Positions 8,847-18,134 are shown, numbered from the stretch's first letter. The stretch: DNA of 64,000 nt from Agrococcus sp. ARC_14 (GCF_022436485.1 NZ_JAKUDO010000001.1:1054001-1118000); one strand, 5' to 3'. Numbers and translations: made by a program. The notes: generated by a model not told the origin, from the letters alone.

Positions 8847-10289
8847 ATGGGAGAGTCCGTGCCCCAGGTCGCCGTGATCGTGCTCGCCGCTGGCGCGGGC
8901 ACCCGCATGAAGAGCCGCACGCCGAAGCCGCTGCACCCTTTGGCGGGCAGGCCGCTCATCGCCCACGTGCTCAGCACCGCCGGTGAGCTGCACCCCACCT
9001 CGATCGTGGCGGTCGTGCGCCACGAGCGCGAGCGCATGGCCGCAGCCGTGCTCGAGTTCGCGCCGCACGTGCTCATCGCCGACCAGGACGACGTGCCCGG
9101 CACCGGCCGCGCCGTCGAGCAGGGCCTCGAGGCGATCGCCGACTTCGAGGGGCATGTGGTCGTGCTCTCCGGCGACGTGCCGCTCATCGACGCCGACACC
9201 CTCGGCCGCCTCATCGAGCGCCACGAGCGCGAGGCCAACCAGCTCACGCTGCTCTCCGCCCACCTGGCCGACCCGACCGGCCTCGGCCGCATCGTGCGCG
9301 ACGAGGCAGGCACCTTCGTGCGCATCGTCGAGCAGAAGGACGCGAGCGAGGCAGAGCGCGCCATCGACGAGGTCAACGGCGGCATCTACGTCTTCGATGC
9401 CGCGGCACTGCGCGCGGCGCTCGGCACCATCGACCGCGACAACGCGCAGGGCGAGATGTACCTGACGGATGCGGCGGTGCGGATCCAGGCGTCCGGCGGC
9501 CGCATCCAGGCCGTGCCCGCCTCCGACAGCTGGGCGATCTGGGGCATCAACGACCGCGTGCAGCTCGCCGCCGCGGCGCACGAGCTCAACGACCGCATCA
9601 TCCGCCGCTGGCAGCGCGCCGGCGTCACCGTCGTCGACCCCGCATCCACCTGGATCGACGTCGACGTCACGCTCGGCGAGGACGTCACGATCCTGCCTGG
9701 CTCGCAGCTGCACGGCGCGAGCGTCGTCGCGGCAGGGGCCACGATCGGCCCCGACACCACGCTCGTCGACACCGAGGTGGGGGAGGACGCGGTCGTGAAG
9801 CGCACCGACGCGACCCTGTCGGTGATCGGGGCCCGCGCATCCGTCGGTCCGTGGGCCTACCTGCGCCCGAACTCGGTCATCGGCGACGGCGGCAAGGTCG
9901 GCACCTTCGTCGAGCTGAAGAACGCACAGCTCGGAGCCGGCAGCAAGGTGCCGCACCTGTCGTACATCGGCGACGCGACGATTGGCGAGGGCGTGAACGT
10001 CGGCGGCGGCGCCATCACCGCCAACTACGACGGCGTGAGCAAGCACCGCACGGTCATCGACGACCAGGTGCAGACGGGCGTCCACAACAGCTTCGTCGCC
10101 CCGGTTAGGATTGGTGCGGGTGCGAAGACCGGAGCCGGCGCCGTCGTCCGCAAGGATGTCGAGCCGGGTGCGCTGGCGATCTCGGTCGCACCGCAGCGCA
10201 ACATGACGGGCTGGGTCGAGGCGCATCGACCCGGGTCGAAGGCAGCCGACGCAGCCGCGGCGGCCAAGCATGATGCACCTGAGGCCTAG
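8847..10289 (+). CDS. glmU: Bifunctional UDP-GlcNAc pyrophosphorylase / glucosamine-1-phosphate acetyltransferase
   Basis: The 480-aa enzyme makes UDP-N-acetylglucosamine for peptidoglycan and mycothiol. The N-terminal uridylyltransferase has LAAGAGTRMKSRTPKPLHPL. The C-terminal half is a left-handed beta-helix acetyltransferase with the hexapeptide run around KVPHLSYIGDATIGEG and GGGAITANYDG. Both halves are complete. ATG 8847 is used; GTG 8859 (VPQVAVIV) is a plausible alternative. The tail is alanine-rich, as in other actinobacteria. prs follows 11 nt downstream, so glmU-prs is an operon as in many Gram-positive bacteria. Confidence 0.95.
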   Translation: MGESVPQVAVIVLAAGAGTRMKSRTPKPLHPLAGRPLIAHVLSTAGELHPTSIVAVVRHERERMAAAVLEFAPHVLIADQDDVPGTGRAVEQGLEAIADFEGHVVVLSGDVPLIDADTLGRLIERHEREANQLTLLSAHLADPTGLGRIVRDEAGTFVRIVEQKDASEAERAIDEVNGGIYVFDAAALRAALGTIDRDNAQGEMYLTDAAVRIQASGGRIQAVPASDSWAIWGINDRVQLAAAAHELNDRIIRRWQRAGVTVVDPASTWIDVDVTLGEDVTILPGSQLHGASVVAAGATIGPDTTLVDTEVGEDAVVKRTDATLSVIGARASVGPWAYLRPNSVIGDGGKVGTFVELKNAQLGAGSKVPHLSYIGDATIGEGVNVGGGAITANYDGVSKHRTVIDDQVQTGVHNSFVAPVRIGAGAKTGAGAVVRKDVEPGALAISVAPQRNMTGWVEAHRPGSKAADAAAAAKHDAPEA

Positions 10290-10300
10290 GAGGCACCCGA

Positions 10301-11278
10301 GTGGGATCGATCGTCGCGAAGAACCGCAAGCACCTCGTGCTGGCGACCGGAAGGTCGCACCCGGAGCTGGCGAGCGCCGTGGCAGCCGAGATCGGCACCG
10401 ACCTGATGGATGTCGACAGCCGCACCTTCGCGAACGGCGAGATCTACGCGCGCTTCGAGGGCTCGGTGCGCGGCGCCGACGTCTTCATCATGCAGTCGTA
10501 CTGCAAGCCGGTGAACGAGTGGCTCATGGAGCAGCTCATCATGGTCGACGCGCTCAAGCGCGCCTCGGCCAAGCGCATCACCGTCGTCATGCCCTACTAC
10601 CCGTACTCGCGGCAGGACAAGAAGGGCCGCGGGCGCGAGCCGATCTCCGCGCGCCTGGTCGCTGACCTGTTCAAGAAGGCCGGCGCCGACCGCATCATGT
10701 CGATCGACATCCACGCGGCGCAGATCCAGGGCTTCTTCGACGGCCCCTTCGACCACCTGTTCGCGATGCCCGTGCTGCTCGAGCACTTCCGGCACACGGT
10801 TGACGCCGACACCCTCACCGTGGTCTCGCCCGACATGGGCCGCGTGCGCGTCGCCGACGTCTGGAGCGACAAGCTCGGCGCCCCGCTCGCGATCATCCAC
10901 AAGCGCCGCGACCCGCTGGTGCCGAACCAGGTCTCGGTGCACGAGATCGTCGGCAAGGTCGAGGGCCGCACGTGCCTGCTCGTCGACGACATGATCGACA
11001 CCGGCCGCACCATCGTGAAGGCCGCGGAGGCGCTGAAGGCTGCGGGAGCGACGAACGTGATCGTCGCCGCGACCCACGCGATCTTCTCCGACCCGGCGAG
11101 CGAGATCCTGAACGCCGACGTCATCGACAAGGTCGTCGTCACCGACACGCTGCCGCTGTCCGAGGATCAGAGGTTCGAGAAGCTCCAGGTGCTCTCGATC
11201 GCGCCGCTGCTCGCCCGCGCCATCACCGAGGTCTTCGAGGACGGCTCGGTCACGAGCCTGTTCGACGGCGCCGCCTGA
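10301..11278 (+). CDS. prs: Ribose-phosphate pyrophosphokinase
   Basis: The 325-aa PRPP synthetase transfers pyrophosphate from ATP to ribose 5-phosphate, feeding nucleotide, histidine and tryptophan synthesis. It shows the ATP/Mg loop DIHAAQIQGFFDGPFDHL and the ribose-phosphate loop LLVDDMIDTGRTIVKAAEAL; length is normal. The GTG at 10301 has TAGGAGG at 10287-10293 upstream, overlapping the glmU stop, so translation is likely coupled. rlmC begins 10 nt after its stop. Confidence 0.96.
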   Translation: MGSIVAKNRKHLVLATGRSHPELASAVAAEIGTDLMDVDSRTFANGEIYARFEGSVRGADVFIMQSYCKPVNEWLMEQLIMVDALKRASAKRITVVMPYYPYSRQDKKGRGREPISARLVADLFKKAGADRIMSIDIHAAQIQGFFDGPFDHLFAMPVLLEHFRHTVDADTLTVVSPDMGRVRVADVWSDKLGAPLAIIHKRRDPLVPNQVSVHEIVGKVEGRTCLLVDDMIDTGRTIVKAAEALKAAGATNVIVAATHAIFSDPASEILNADVIDKVVVTDTLPLSEDQRFEKLQVLSIAPLLARAITEVFEDGSVTSLFDGAA

Positions 11279-11288
11279 TCAGGTTCCC

Positions 11289-12425
11289 ATGATCGCGGCC
11301 GGCGAGCTGCAGTGCGCCTACTTCGACGCCTGGCGCTGCCGCTCCTGCACCCTGCTCGAGACGCCCTACGCGCGGCAGCTCGCCGAGCAGCAGTCGCGCA
11401 TCGAGGCGCTGCTGCCCGCGATGCCGTGGGATGCGCCGCACGCGAGCGCCGTCGGCGGGTTCCGCAACAAGGCCAAGATGGCCGTCGCAGGCAGCCTCGC
11501 CGAGCCCACGATCGGCATCCTCGCCATCGATGGCACCGGCATCGACCTGCAGGCGTGCCCGCTGCACGAGCAGCCGATCGTCGACGCCATGCCGGTGCTC
11601 GAGCAGCTCATCCGCGATGCCCGCATCACGCCGTACGACGTGCCGGGCAGGCGTGGCGAGCTCAAGCACCTCATCCTCACCTCCTCACCCGACGGCGAGC
11701 TGGCGCTGCGCATCGTGCTGCGATCGAGCGAGGCGCTGCCGCGCATCCGCAAGCACCTGCCGCTGCTGGACGGCCTGCCGCTCGCGAGCGTCTCCGCCAA
11801 CCTGCAGCCGGAGCACAAGGCCGTGCTCGAGGGCGATGAGGAGGTGCTGCTGGCGGGCGCAGGCGTGCTCGTGATGCGCATCAACGGCATCGGTCTGCGG
11901 CTGCGCCCGCGCAGCTTCTTCCAGACCAACACCGCCGTCGCATCCGCCCTCTACCGGCAGGCGACCGAGTGGATCGACGAGGCCGACCCGGCGAGCATGC
12001 TCGACCTCTACTGCGGCGTCGGCGGCTTCGCGCTGCACGCCGCGCGGGCTGGCCGCTCGGTCGCGGGTGTCGAGGTGACGACCGAGGCGATCGATGCGGC
12101 GCGCGAGACCGCTGCGGACATGGGGGCGGATGCGTCGTTCACGGTCGGCGACGCCCTGCAGGTCGGCGCGCATGGCGTCGACCTCGAGGGCGCGCGGGCG
12201 CCGGAGCTCGTGGTGGTGAACCCGCCACGCCGGGGCATCGGCCCGCTCGCCTCGCGACTGGACGCATCCGCCGTCAGTCGTGTCGTCTACTCGAGCTGCA
12301 ACCCCGTCTCGCTCGCACGCGACCTCGCCGCGATGCCGGGCTTCGAGCCCGTGCGGGGGCGGGTGTTCGACATGTTTCCGCACACCGAGCACGCCGAGGT
12401 GCTCGTCGAGCTCCAGCGGCGCTGA
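11289..12425 (+). CDS. rlmC: 23S rRNA (uracil-C5)-methyltransferase, RlmC/TrmA family
   Basis: The 378-aa protein resembles RumB/RlmC, which makes m5U747 in 23S rRNA with SAM. Cysteines at residues 9, 17 and 20 (ELQCAYFDAWRCRSC) and one in LQACPLHEQ form the 4Fe-4S site typical of RlmC rather than TrmA. The methyltransferase domain has SAM motif MLDLYCGVGGFALHAA, NPPRRGIG and the catalytic cysteine in SSCNPVSLARDL. It follows prs by 10 nt. RlmD is the main alternative, but the short N terminus without a TRAM domain favours RlmC. Confidence 0.88.
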   Translation: MIAAGELQCAYFDAWRCRSCTLLETPYARQLAEQQSRIEALLPAMPWDAPHASAVGGFRNKAKMAVAGSLAEPTIGILAIDGTGIDLQACPLHEQPIVDAMPVLEQLIRDARITPYDVPGRRGELKHLILTSSPDGELALRIVLRSSEALPRIRKHLPLLDGLPLASVSANLQPEHKAVLEGDEEVLLAGAGVLVMRINGIGLRLRPRSFFQTNTAVASALYRQATEWIDEADPASMLDLYCGVGGFALHAARAGRSVAGVEVTTEAIDAARETAADMGADASFTVGDALQVGAHGVDLEGARAPELVVVNPPRRGIGPLASRLDASAVSRVVYSSCNPVSLARDLAAMPGFEPVRGRVFDMFPHTEHAEVLVELQRR

Positions 12426-12695
12426 GCGGCCCTCGAAGCGCAGCCTGCGAGCCTCTCGATTCGCCATGGGCGGGCTTTGCTGCGACAGTGAAGGGACTGG
12501 CCCGTGGTCAGCACCGACGCTTGGATGCCTCGCTCGGGTCGTATGAAGGCACATCGCAGACCCGCGTGAGCAGGGTCGGTGGAGCCCCGCGGGCAGTGCC
12601 CGCGAGATCGAGCCAGGCTCGATGCGAACCGTCAGCGCGGCAGGACGTCCGGCGTGCCCGCCGATCGATCCTCGCCGCCGAAGGAGAGGAACTGG
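12426..12695 (+). promoter_or_regulatory. 270-bp leader region before the symporter, with several compact hairpins
   Basis: No open frame with coding character was found. Between 12535 and 12623 three stems follow one another: CGGGTC/GACCCG (12535-12540 with 12559-12564), CGCGGGC/GCCCGCG (12588-12594 with 12598-12604) and ATCGAGCC/GGCTCGAT (12607-12623). A GAAGGAGAGG ribosome site ends the region. The cluster may be a structured 5' leader or merely a terminator for rlmC. It did not match the riboswitch consensus sequences I could recall. Confidence 0.4.
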
Positions 12696-14426
12696 ATGCC
12701 GCCTGCGCAGGAGCTCGTACAGCTGGGAATCGTCGCCGTCGCGGTGCTGCTCGTGGTGTTCTACGGCGGCACGCTGCTGATGACACTGGGCATCGGCCGC
12801 AAGCAGGAGAACGCCGACGGCTACATGACCGCCGGCAACAAGATCGGCTTCGGCATCTCGGCCGCATCGATGACCGCCACCTGGATCTGGGCGTCCTCGA
12901 TGTACGCCTCCGCCACGGCGGGCTACACCTACGGCATCTCCGGCCCCATCCACTACGGGCTGTGGGGCGCGCTGATGATCCTGTTCATCTACCCCTTCGG
13001 CAAGCGGATCCGCAAGGTGGCACCGCGAGCGCACACCCTCGCCGAGGTCATGTACGCGCGCCACGGCCGCTCCTCGCAGCTCATGCTCGCCGGCTCCAAC
13101 GTGCTCGGCTCGCTCATCTCGCTCACGTCGAACTTCATCGCCGGCGGCGCGCTGATCGCCATGCTGTCGCCGCTGAGCTTCGGTGCCGGCATCCTCATCA
13201 TCGCCGCCGGAGTGCTGCTCTACACGCTCTGGTCGGGCTTCCGCGCATCGGTGCTCACCGACTTCGCACAGGTCGTGTGCATGCTGGGCGCCGCTGTCGT
13301 GGTGATCCCGGTCATCTTCTTCGCCGCGGGTGGTCCCGCGATGTTCGAGGCCGGCGTGGCCGCGGGCAACGTCACGCCCGAACAGCAGGACTTCCTGTCG
13401 TCGGATGCGTTCATGAACCAGGGCGCGCCCTACATCGCCGCGGTGCTCGCCTATGCGATCGGCAACCAGACCATCGCCCAGCGGCTGTTCGCGGTGCGTG
13501 AGGATCTCATCAAGCCGACCTTCATCACCGCCACCATCGGCTACGGGGCCACCGTGATCGGCATCGGCATGCTCGGCGTCATGGCGCTCTACCTGGGCAT
13601 CCAGCCGATCGACGGCGACGTCAACAACCTCATCCCGCAGATGGCCGCGACCTACCTGCCGTGGATCCTGCTCGCGCTCGCGTTCCTGATGATCATCGGC
13701 GCGCTGTCCTCGACCGCCGACTCCGATCTGGCGGCGCTGTCATCGATCGTCATGACGGATGTCTACGGCCAATCGGTCGGCAAGGACAAGGCCAACCCGA
13801 AGACGATGCTGCTCGTCGGGCGACTGACGATGATCGTCGCGACCGGCGCGGCGCTGTTCTTCGCGACCAGCCAGTTCAACATCCTGGATCTGCTGGTGTT
13901 CGTCGGCGCGCTCTGGGGCTGCCTGGTGTTCCCGGTGATCGCCTCGTTCTACTGGAAGAAGGTCACCAATCTCGCGTTCACGGCGTCGGTGATCGCCGCG
14001 CTCGTGGTGTTCATCCCGGTGCGCTTCGAGTGGATCTCGCTCACGGGCGTGCTCGCGCTGCCCTTCGAGGTGCTCTCGACGATCGGCATCGGTGTGGTGC
14101 TCGGCATCATGGCATTCGGATTCTTCGGCCTGCGCACGGGCGTCATCGTCGGCATCGTGGGTGCGCTCGCTGCCGCACCGATCACGCTGTTCTACCTGCG
14201 CGACTACACGGTGCTGTCGGCCTCCCTCCTCGCCTATGCGGTCTCCTACCTGGTGTGCTCCCTGATGTCGTTCCGCTCGAAGCAGCGATTCGACTTCTCG
14301 ACCATCAAGGACGTGACGGGCGACTTCGACCCCGTGACGCCGCAGGCGGGCCAGGCCGAGACCGAGACCGATGGTCTCGACGACCAGGGCGGCGCTGCCG
14401 CCGCTGCAGCCCGAGCACGAGACTGA
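12696..14426 (+). CDS. Sodium:solute symporter (SSS family)
   Basis: A 576-aa integral membrane protein with about 13-15 hydrophobic segments and the LeuT-like SSS pattern. The second segment reads MTATWIWASSMYASATAGY, followed by GISGPIHYGLWGALM, which recalls the urea/DUR3-like branch rather than the proline (PutP) branch. SSTADSDLAALSSIVMTD carries the serine pair expected in the sodium site. The C-terminal tail is hydrophilic. The ATG at 12696 follows AAGGAGAGG. A 42-aa membrane protein lies 14 nt downstream. Substrate is unknown; urea, a short amide or a carboxylate are possible. Confidence 0.85.
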   Translation: MPPAQELVQLGIVAVAVLLVVFYGGTLLMTLGIGRKQENADGYMTAGNKIGFGISAASMTATWIWASSMYASATAGYTYGISGPIHYGLWGALMILFIYPFGKRIRKVAPRAHTLAEVMYARHGRSSQLMLAGSNVLGSLISLTSNFIAGGALIAMLSPLSFGAGILIIAAGVLLYTLWSGFRASVLTDFAQVVCMLGAAVVVIPVIFFAAGGPAMFEAGVAAGNVTPEQQDFLSSDAFMNQGAPYIAAVLAYAIGNQTIAQRLFAVREDLIKPTFITATIGYGATVIGIGMLGVMALYLGIQPIDGDVNNLIPQMAATYLPWILLALAFLMIIGALSSTADSDLAALSSIVMTDVYGQSVGKDKANPKTMLLVGRLTMIVATGAALFFATSQFNILDLLVFVGALWGCLVFPVIASFYWKKVTNLAFTASVIAALVVFIPVRFEWISLTGVLALPFEVLSTIGIGVVLGIMAFGFFGLRTGVIVGIVGALAAAPITLFYLRDYTVLSASLLAYAVSYLVCSLMSFRSKQRFDFSTIKDVTGDFDPVTPQAGQAETETDGLDDQGGAAAAAARARD

Positions 14427-14440
14427 CACGAGGAGCTTCC

Positions 14441-14569
14441 ATGACCATCGCCTTGACCATCTACTTCCTCGTCTGGCCCGTGATCGTCGCGGGCGTGCTG
14501 TTCGTCATCTGCCGCGCATTCTTCCGTGAGATGCGTGAGGCCAAGCGAGAGGGCAGGCCGATCATCTGA
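14441..14569 (+). CDS. Putative transporter small subunit
   Basis: A 42-aa protein beginning MTIALTIYFLVWPVIVAGVL. It is one transmembrane helix followed by a charged cytoplasmic tail (FFREMREAKREGRPII). It has its own GAGGAG ribosome site and starts 14 nt after the symporter stop. Tiny proteins of this size and ending (REGRPxI) accompany SSS transporters in other actinobacteria and are named putative small subunits there. It is short enough to be missed by length cut-offs. A role in stabilising or regulating the symporter is inference. Confidence 0.75.
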   Translation: MTIALTIYFLVWPVIVAGVLFVICRAFFREMREAKREGRPII

Positions 14570-14633
14570 TCGGCAGCGCACGCAGGCGCGGCGCGACAGC
14601 GGGTGTTCATGCTGCCCGGATAGCGTCGTGCGC

Positions 14634-15890
14634 ATGACCCAGCTCGAGCGCCGCATCGGCGTGCCCGGCGCGATCGCGATCGGGCTCGGCGCCATGATCG
14701 GCGCTGGCCTGTTCTTCGTCTGGGCGCCGGCTGCGGCGCTCGCCGGGCCGTGGTTGCCGGCATCCATCGCGCTCGCCGCCGCCATCGCCGTGCTCAACGC
14801 CCTCTCCACCGCGCAGCTTGCGATGGAGCACCCGGTCTCGGGCGGTGCCTACGCCTACGGCCGCGCCGAGGTGGGGGAGCGCGTCGGCTTCGCGGCCGGC
14901 TGGATGTTCCTGACCGGCAAGACCGCTTCGGCCGCCGCGATCGCCGTCATCGCAGGCCAGCACCTGTGGCCGGAGCATGCCTCCTGGGTCGCCGCGGCCG
15001 CGGTGGCAGCGCTCGCGGGGCTGAACATGCTCGGCGTCCGCGTGACCGCGTGGGTGTCCACCGGCATCGTCGCGATCGTGCTCGTCGTCGTGCTCGCCGT
15101 GCTCGGCTGGGTCGCCCTCGGGCTGCCGTTCGCGCCGGGTGCCGGCGACTTCGCCTACATCGGTGGGGCGGAGGGCACACCGGGCTCCGGCGGCCCGCTG
15201 GGCTGGCTCACCGCCGCGGGCATGCTCTTCTTCGCGTTCGCCGGCTACGCCCGCATGGCTACGCTCGGCGAGGAGGTGCGCGACCCCCGCCGCACGCTGC
15301 CGATCGCGATCGTGCTGGGCCTGGCGGTCGTGCTGGCGCTCTACGTGGCCGTCGGCTGGGCGACCAGCGCCCGGCTCGGTCCGGCGCTCCCGAGCTCGAC
15401 CACCCCGCTGGCCGATCTCGTCGGCAACCCCGTGCTGCACGCGATCGTGCTCGGTGCGGGCGCGCTCGCGTGCCTCGGCTCGCTCATGGGCATCCTCGCG
15501 GGCCTGAGCCGCACGAGCCTCGCGATGGCCCGACACCGCGACCTGCCCGGCCCGCTCTCGCACGTCGCCGCGCGCACTCGCACGCCCGTGATCGCCGAGG
15601 CCGCCGTGGCGCTCGTCGCGATCGTGGCCGCGCTGCTGCTGCCAGCCGGCAGCCTGGTCGCCTTCTCCTCGACGTGCGTGCTCGCCTACTACGCCGTCGC
15701 CCATCTGTCGGCGATCCGGATGCGCGCCACGAGCCGGGCCGGCATGTGGCTGCCCGCCTGGATCCCGTGGCTCGGGGCCTTCGCGTGCCTGGTCGTCGTG
15801 CTCACCCTGCCTTGGCAGGGCGTGCTCGGTGCCGCCGCCTGGCTGATGCTCGGTCTCGCCGCGCGAGCGGTCCTGCGCGGCCGCGGCTGA
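14634..15890 (+). CDS. Amino acid permease, APC superfamily
   Basis: A 418-aa membrane protein with about 12 hydrophobic helices. It opens with GVPGAIAIGLGAMIGAGLF, the helix-1 APC motif whose broken G-x-G forms the substrate site, and continues with HPVSGGAYAYGRAEVG on helix 2-3. It is a little short of the usual 440-500 aa. TAGCGT (14621-14626) lies 7 nt before the ATG at 14634, a leaderless promoter pattern; the in-frame codons upstream give unlikely Cys/Arg-rich sequence. Substrate unknown; the compact YjeH/CAT-like branch is possible. Confidence 0.85.
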   Translation: MTQLERRIGVPGAIAIGLGAMIGAGLFFVWAPAAALAGPWLPASIALAAAIAVLNALSTAQLAMEHPVSGGAYAYGRAEVGERVGFAAGWMFLTGKTASAAAIAVIAGQHLWPEHASWVAAAAVAALAGLNMLGVRVTAWVSTGIVAIVLVVVLAVLGWVALGLPFAPGAGDFAYIGGAEGTPGSGGPLGWLTAAGMLFFAFAGYARMATLGEEVRDPRRTLPIAIVLGLAVVLALYVAVGWATSARLGPALPSSTTPLADLVGNPVLHAIVLGAGALACLGSLMGILAGLSRTSLAMARHRDLPGPLSHVAARTRTPVIAEAAVALVAIVAALLLPAGSLVAFSSTCVLAYYAVAHLSAIRMRATSRAGMWLPAWIPWLGAFACLVVVLTLPWQGVLGAAAWLMLGLAARAVLRGRG

Positions 15891-15922
15891 CGGCTCCCAG
15901 CGACCGGGCATACGCTCCCCAC

Positions 15923-16477
15923 GTGCGCACCCGATCCGCCCGCTTCGCGACCGCTGTCCTGCTGCTCGGCAGCGCGCTGGGCCTCGCAGCCTGCCAGACG
16001 CCGCCCGTGCCGGAGCTCACGCCACGCAGCATCGAGCAGCTCGAACCCTTCGTCGGCGAGTGCGGCAAGGCGGTCCCCGCGGCGACCGGCGACACCTCGT
16101 TCACGGCCGAGCTCAGCATGACCGACGCGTCGGGCATGCGCCTCGCGATCGCCGTCGAGGCGGCGGGCGGCGAGCACGGCGAGCACGAGCTCGGTCGCAC
16201 GAGCCTGCGCGTGGTCGACGGCGCTGGCAGGGTCGTCGGCATCGTGATGGCGGATGCCTGGCGCGACCTCTCGGGGCTGCGCGGCACGCTCGCGGCCGAG
16301 CTGGGCTCGTGCCCTGGGGAGTCGGGCGATGTCGGCGCGCCGCTGGACGATGGGGCGTACAGCATCGTCGCCTCCGGCGGCATCAGACCGATCGACCACG
16401 TGCACGCTCAGGAGGAGGTGTGGCTCGCCGAGCCGCTCGCTGTCGACGTGGTGGGCGGGGCGATCGTCGCCGACTGA
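15923..16477 (+). CDS. Secreted lipoprotein of unknown function
   Basis: A 184-aa precursor. The signal peptide has a basic start (VRTRSARF), a hydrophobic core and the lipobox LGLAAC, which would leave a lipid-modified cysteine at about residue 22. The mature part is a small, mostly beta-type domain with two further cysteines (VGECGK and LGSCPG) that may form a disulphide. GTG 15923 is chosen since TACGCT (15911-15916) lies 6 nt upstream. It stands alone before a terminator. No family was recognised. Confidence 0.75.
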   Translation: MRTRSARFATAVLLLGSALGLAACQTPPVPELTPRSIEQLEPFVGECGKAVPAATGDTSFTAELSMTDASGMRLAIAVEAAGGEHGEHELGRTSLRVVDGAGRVVGIVMADAWRDLSGLRGTLAAELGSCPGESGDVGAPLDDGAYSIVASGGIRPIDHVHAQEEVWLAEPLAVDVVGGAIVAD

Positions 16478-16484
16478 CGAGAGC

Positions 16485-16518
16485 GGGCCCGAGCCCCGCG
16501 GATGCGGAGCCCGGGCCC
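16485..16518. terminator. Strong hairpin between convergent lipoprotein and dctA genes
   Basis: GGGCCCGAGC at 16485-16494 pairs with GCCCGGGCCC at 16509-16518. The intervening 14 nt contain a second small stem (CCGC/GCGG). It lies 8 nt after the lipoprotein stop and 17 nt from the dctA stop, so it probably ends transcription from both sides. Confidence 0.75.
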
Positions 16519-16534
16519 TAGGTCGTGGCTCTCG

Positions 16535-17971
16535 TCACCGGCGCTCGATGCGCTCCACCGCATCCGTCGTGCGTCGATCCCGCTCGGCGTCGAGCGCGCC
16601 GCGCTCGATCGGCTCGGCCTCGATCGCGGCCGGGCCCTCATCGCCGGGCAGCGCACCGTGCTCGTCGGCGAGCATCGTGCGCTCGTCGAAGGGCCGCTCG
16701 CCCGCGAGCACGCCGCGCACCTGGTCCATGTCGATCTGCTTCGTCCAGGTGCCGATCAGCAGCGTCGCGACGGCATTGCCGGTGAAGTTCGTGAGCGCAC
16801 GCGCCTCCGACATGAAGCGGTCGATGCCCACGATCACGCCGACGCCGTCGACGAGGTCCGGCCGGTAGGTCTGCAGGCCGCCAGCAAGCGTCGCCAGGCC
16901 CGCGCCCGTGACGCCCGCCGCGCCCTTCGAGGCGATGATCATGAACACCAGCAGGCCGATCTGCTCGGGGATCGACATCGGCATGCCCATCGCGGTCGAG
17001 ATGAACAGCGACGCCATCGTCAGGTAGATCGCCGTGCCGTCGAGGTTGAACGAGTATCCCGTCGGCACGGTGATGCCGACCACGGGCTTCGAGACGCCGG
17101 CGTGCTCCATCTTGGCGATCAGCCGGGGCAGTGCGGACTCGGACGACGAGGTGCCGACGATCAGCAGGTACTCGCGGCCCAGGTACCGCATGAGGCGGAA
17201 GATGTTGACGCCCGTCACCACCCGCAGCAGCGTGCCGAGCACGACCACGATAAAGACGATGCAGGTGGCGTAGAAGCCCAGCATGAGGGTCGCGAGCGCG
17301 ACGACCGCACCCCATCCGGTCGAGCCGACGACACCGGCGATGGCGCCGAACGCGCCGATCGGGGCGACCCAGAGGATCATCGTCAGCACGCGGAAGACGA
17401 GCGTCTGCAGCTGCTTGACGACGTTGAGGATCGGCTTGCCGCGCTCACCCATCGCCTGCACGGCGAAGCCCACCAGCAGCGCCACGAAGAGCGTCTGCAG
17501 CACCGACTCGCCCGTCAGCGGCGAGAAGAGCGTCGTGGGGATGATGCCGAGCAGGAAGTCGGTCGTCGACTCGGCCTCGCCCTCGGTCTCGTAGGTGGCG
17601 CCCGCGATGTTCAGGCCCTCGCCGGGGTGCACGAAGTTGCCGACCACGAGGCCGATCGCCAGTGCGAAGGTCGACATGACGAGGAAGTAGATGAGGGCCA
17701 GGCCGCCGACCTTGCCGACCGTCGCGGCCTTCGCGATCGATCCGATGCCGACCACGATGGTGCAGAAGATCACCGGCGCGATCATCATCTTGATGAGCGC
17801 CACGAAGCCCTTGCCGATCGGCGCGAGCGACTCGCCGACCTCTGGTGCGACGAGCCCGATGATCGTGCCGAGCACCACCGCGATGATGACCGCGATGTAG
17901 AGCCAGTGGGTCTTGTCCATCCTGCGGAGTCGGCCGAGTCGTCGGCCGTCGGTGCTGGGCGTCGTTGCCAT
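16535..17971 (-). CDS. dctA: C4-dicarboxylate:cation symporter (DctA/GltP family)
   Basis: A 478-aa secondary transporter for succinate, fumarate and malate or for glutamate/aspartate. Eight transmembrane helices and two re-entrant loops are suggested. The serine-rich loop GTSSSESALPRLI and the helix-7/8 motif GYSFNLDGTAIYLT are diagnostic for the DAACS family. The hydrophilic C-terminal tail of about 60 residues is acidic. The ATG at 17971 is preceded on the coding strand by GCGAGGAGC. It is divergent from a CitA/DcuS-like sensor kinase, the common arrangement for carboxylate-induced uptake, which favours a C4-dicarboxylate substrate. Confidence 0.92.
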   Translation of the reverse strand: MATTPSTDGRRLGRLRRMDKTHWLYIAVIIAVVLGTIIGLVAPEVGESLAPIGKGFVALIKMMIAPVIFCTIVVGIGSIAKAATVGKVGGLALIYFLVMSTFALAIGLVVGNFVHPGEGLNIAGATYETEGEAESTTDFLLGIIPTTLFSPLTGESVLQTLFVALLVGFAVQAMGERGKPILNVVKQLQTLVFRVLTMILWVAPIGAFGAIAGVVGSTGWGAVVALATLMLGFYATCIVFIVVVLGTLLRVVTGVNIFRLMRYLGREYLLIVGTSSSESALPRLIAKMEHAGVSKPVVGITVPTGYSFNLDGTAIYLTMASLFISTAMGMPMSIPEQIGLLVFMIIASKGAAGVTGAGLATLAGGLQTYRPDLVDGVGVIVGIDRFMSEARALTNFTGNAVATLLIGTWTKQIDMDQVRGVLAGERPFDERTMLADEHGALPGDEGPAAIEAEPIERGALDAERDRRTTDAVERIERR

Positions 17972-18134
17972 GCTGTGCTCCTCGCATCGGGCGTCGCCAC
18001 TGCGCGACGCTTCCGAGCAGTCAGCCTGGGCCCCGACCCGCGAGCGGAGCGTGTTTCGTGCATAGTGTTCACAGCGCGAGCGGGACCGGTGCGAGCGGAT
18101 GGGGCCGACGGGGCCGAGCGGATGGGGCGGTGCG
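17972..18134. promoter_or_regulatory. Divergent promoter region dctA / sensor kinase
   Basis: This gap must hold promoters for both directions. On the plus strand CATAGT at 18060-18065 is a fair -10 box. The stretch TTTCGTGCATAGTGTTCACA next to it is AT-rich by local standards and is a candidate site for the response regulator. No clear inverted repeat was found. Confidence 0.4.

Noticed and set aside
12426..12695. Known guanidine, SAM, TPP or cobalamin riboswitch
   Set aside because: The conserved core words of these classes, as far as I remember them, were not found; only generic stems are present.
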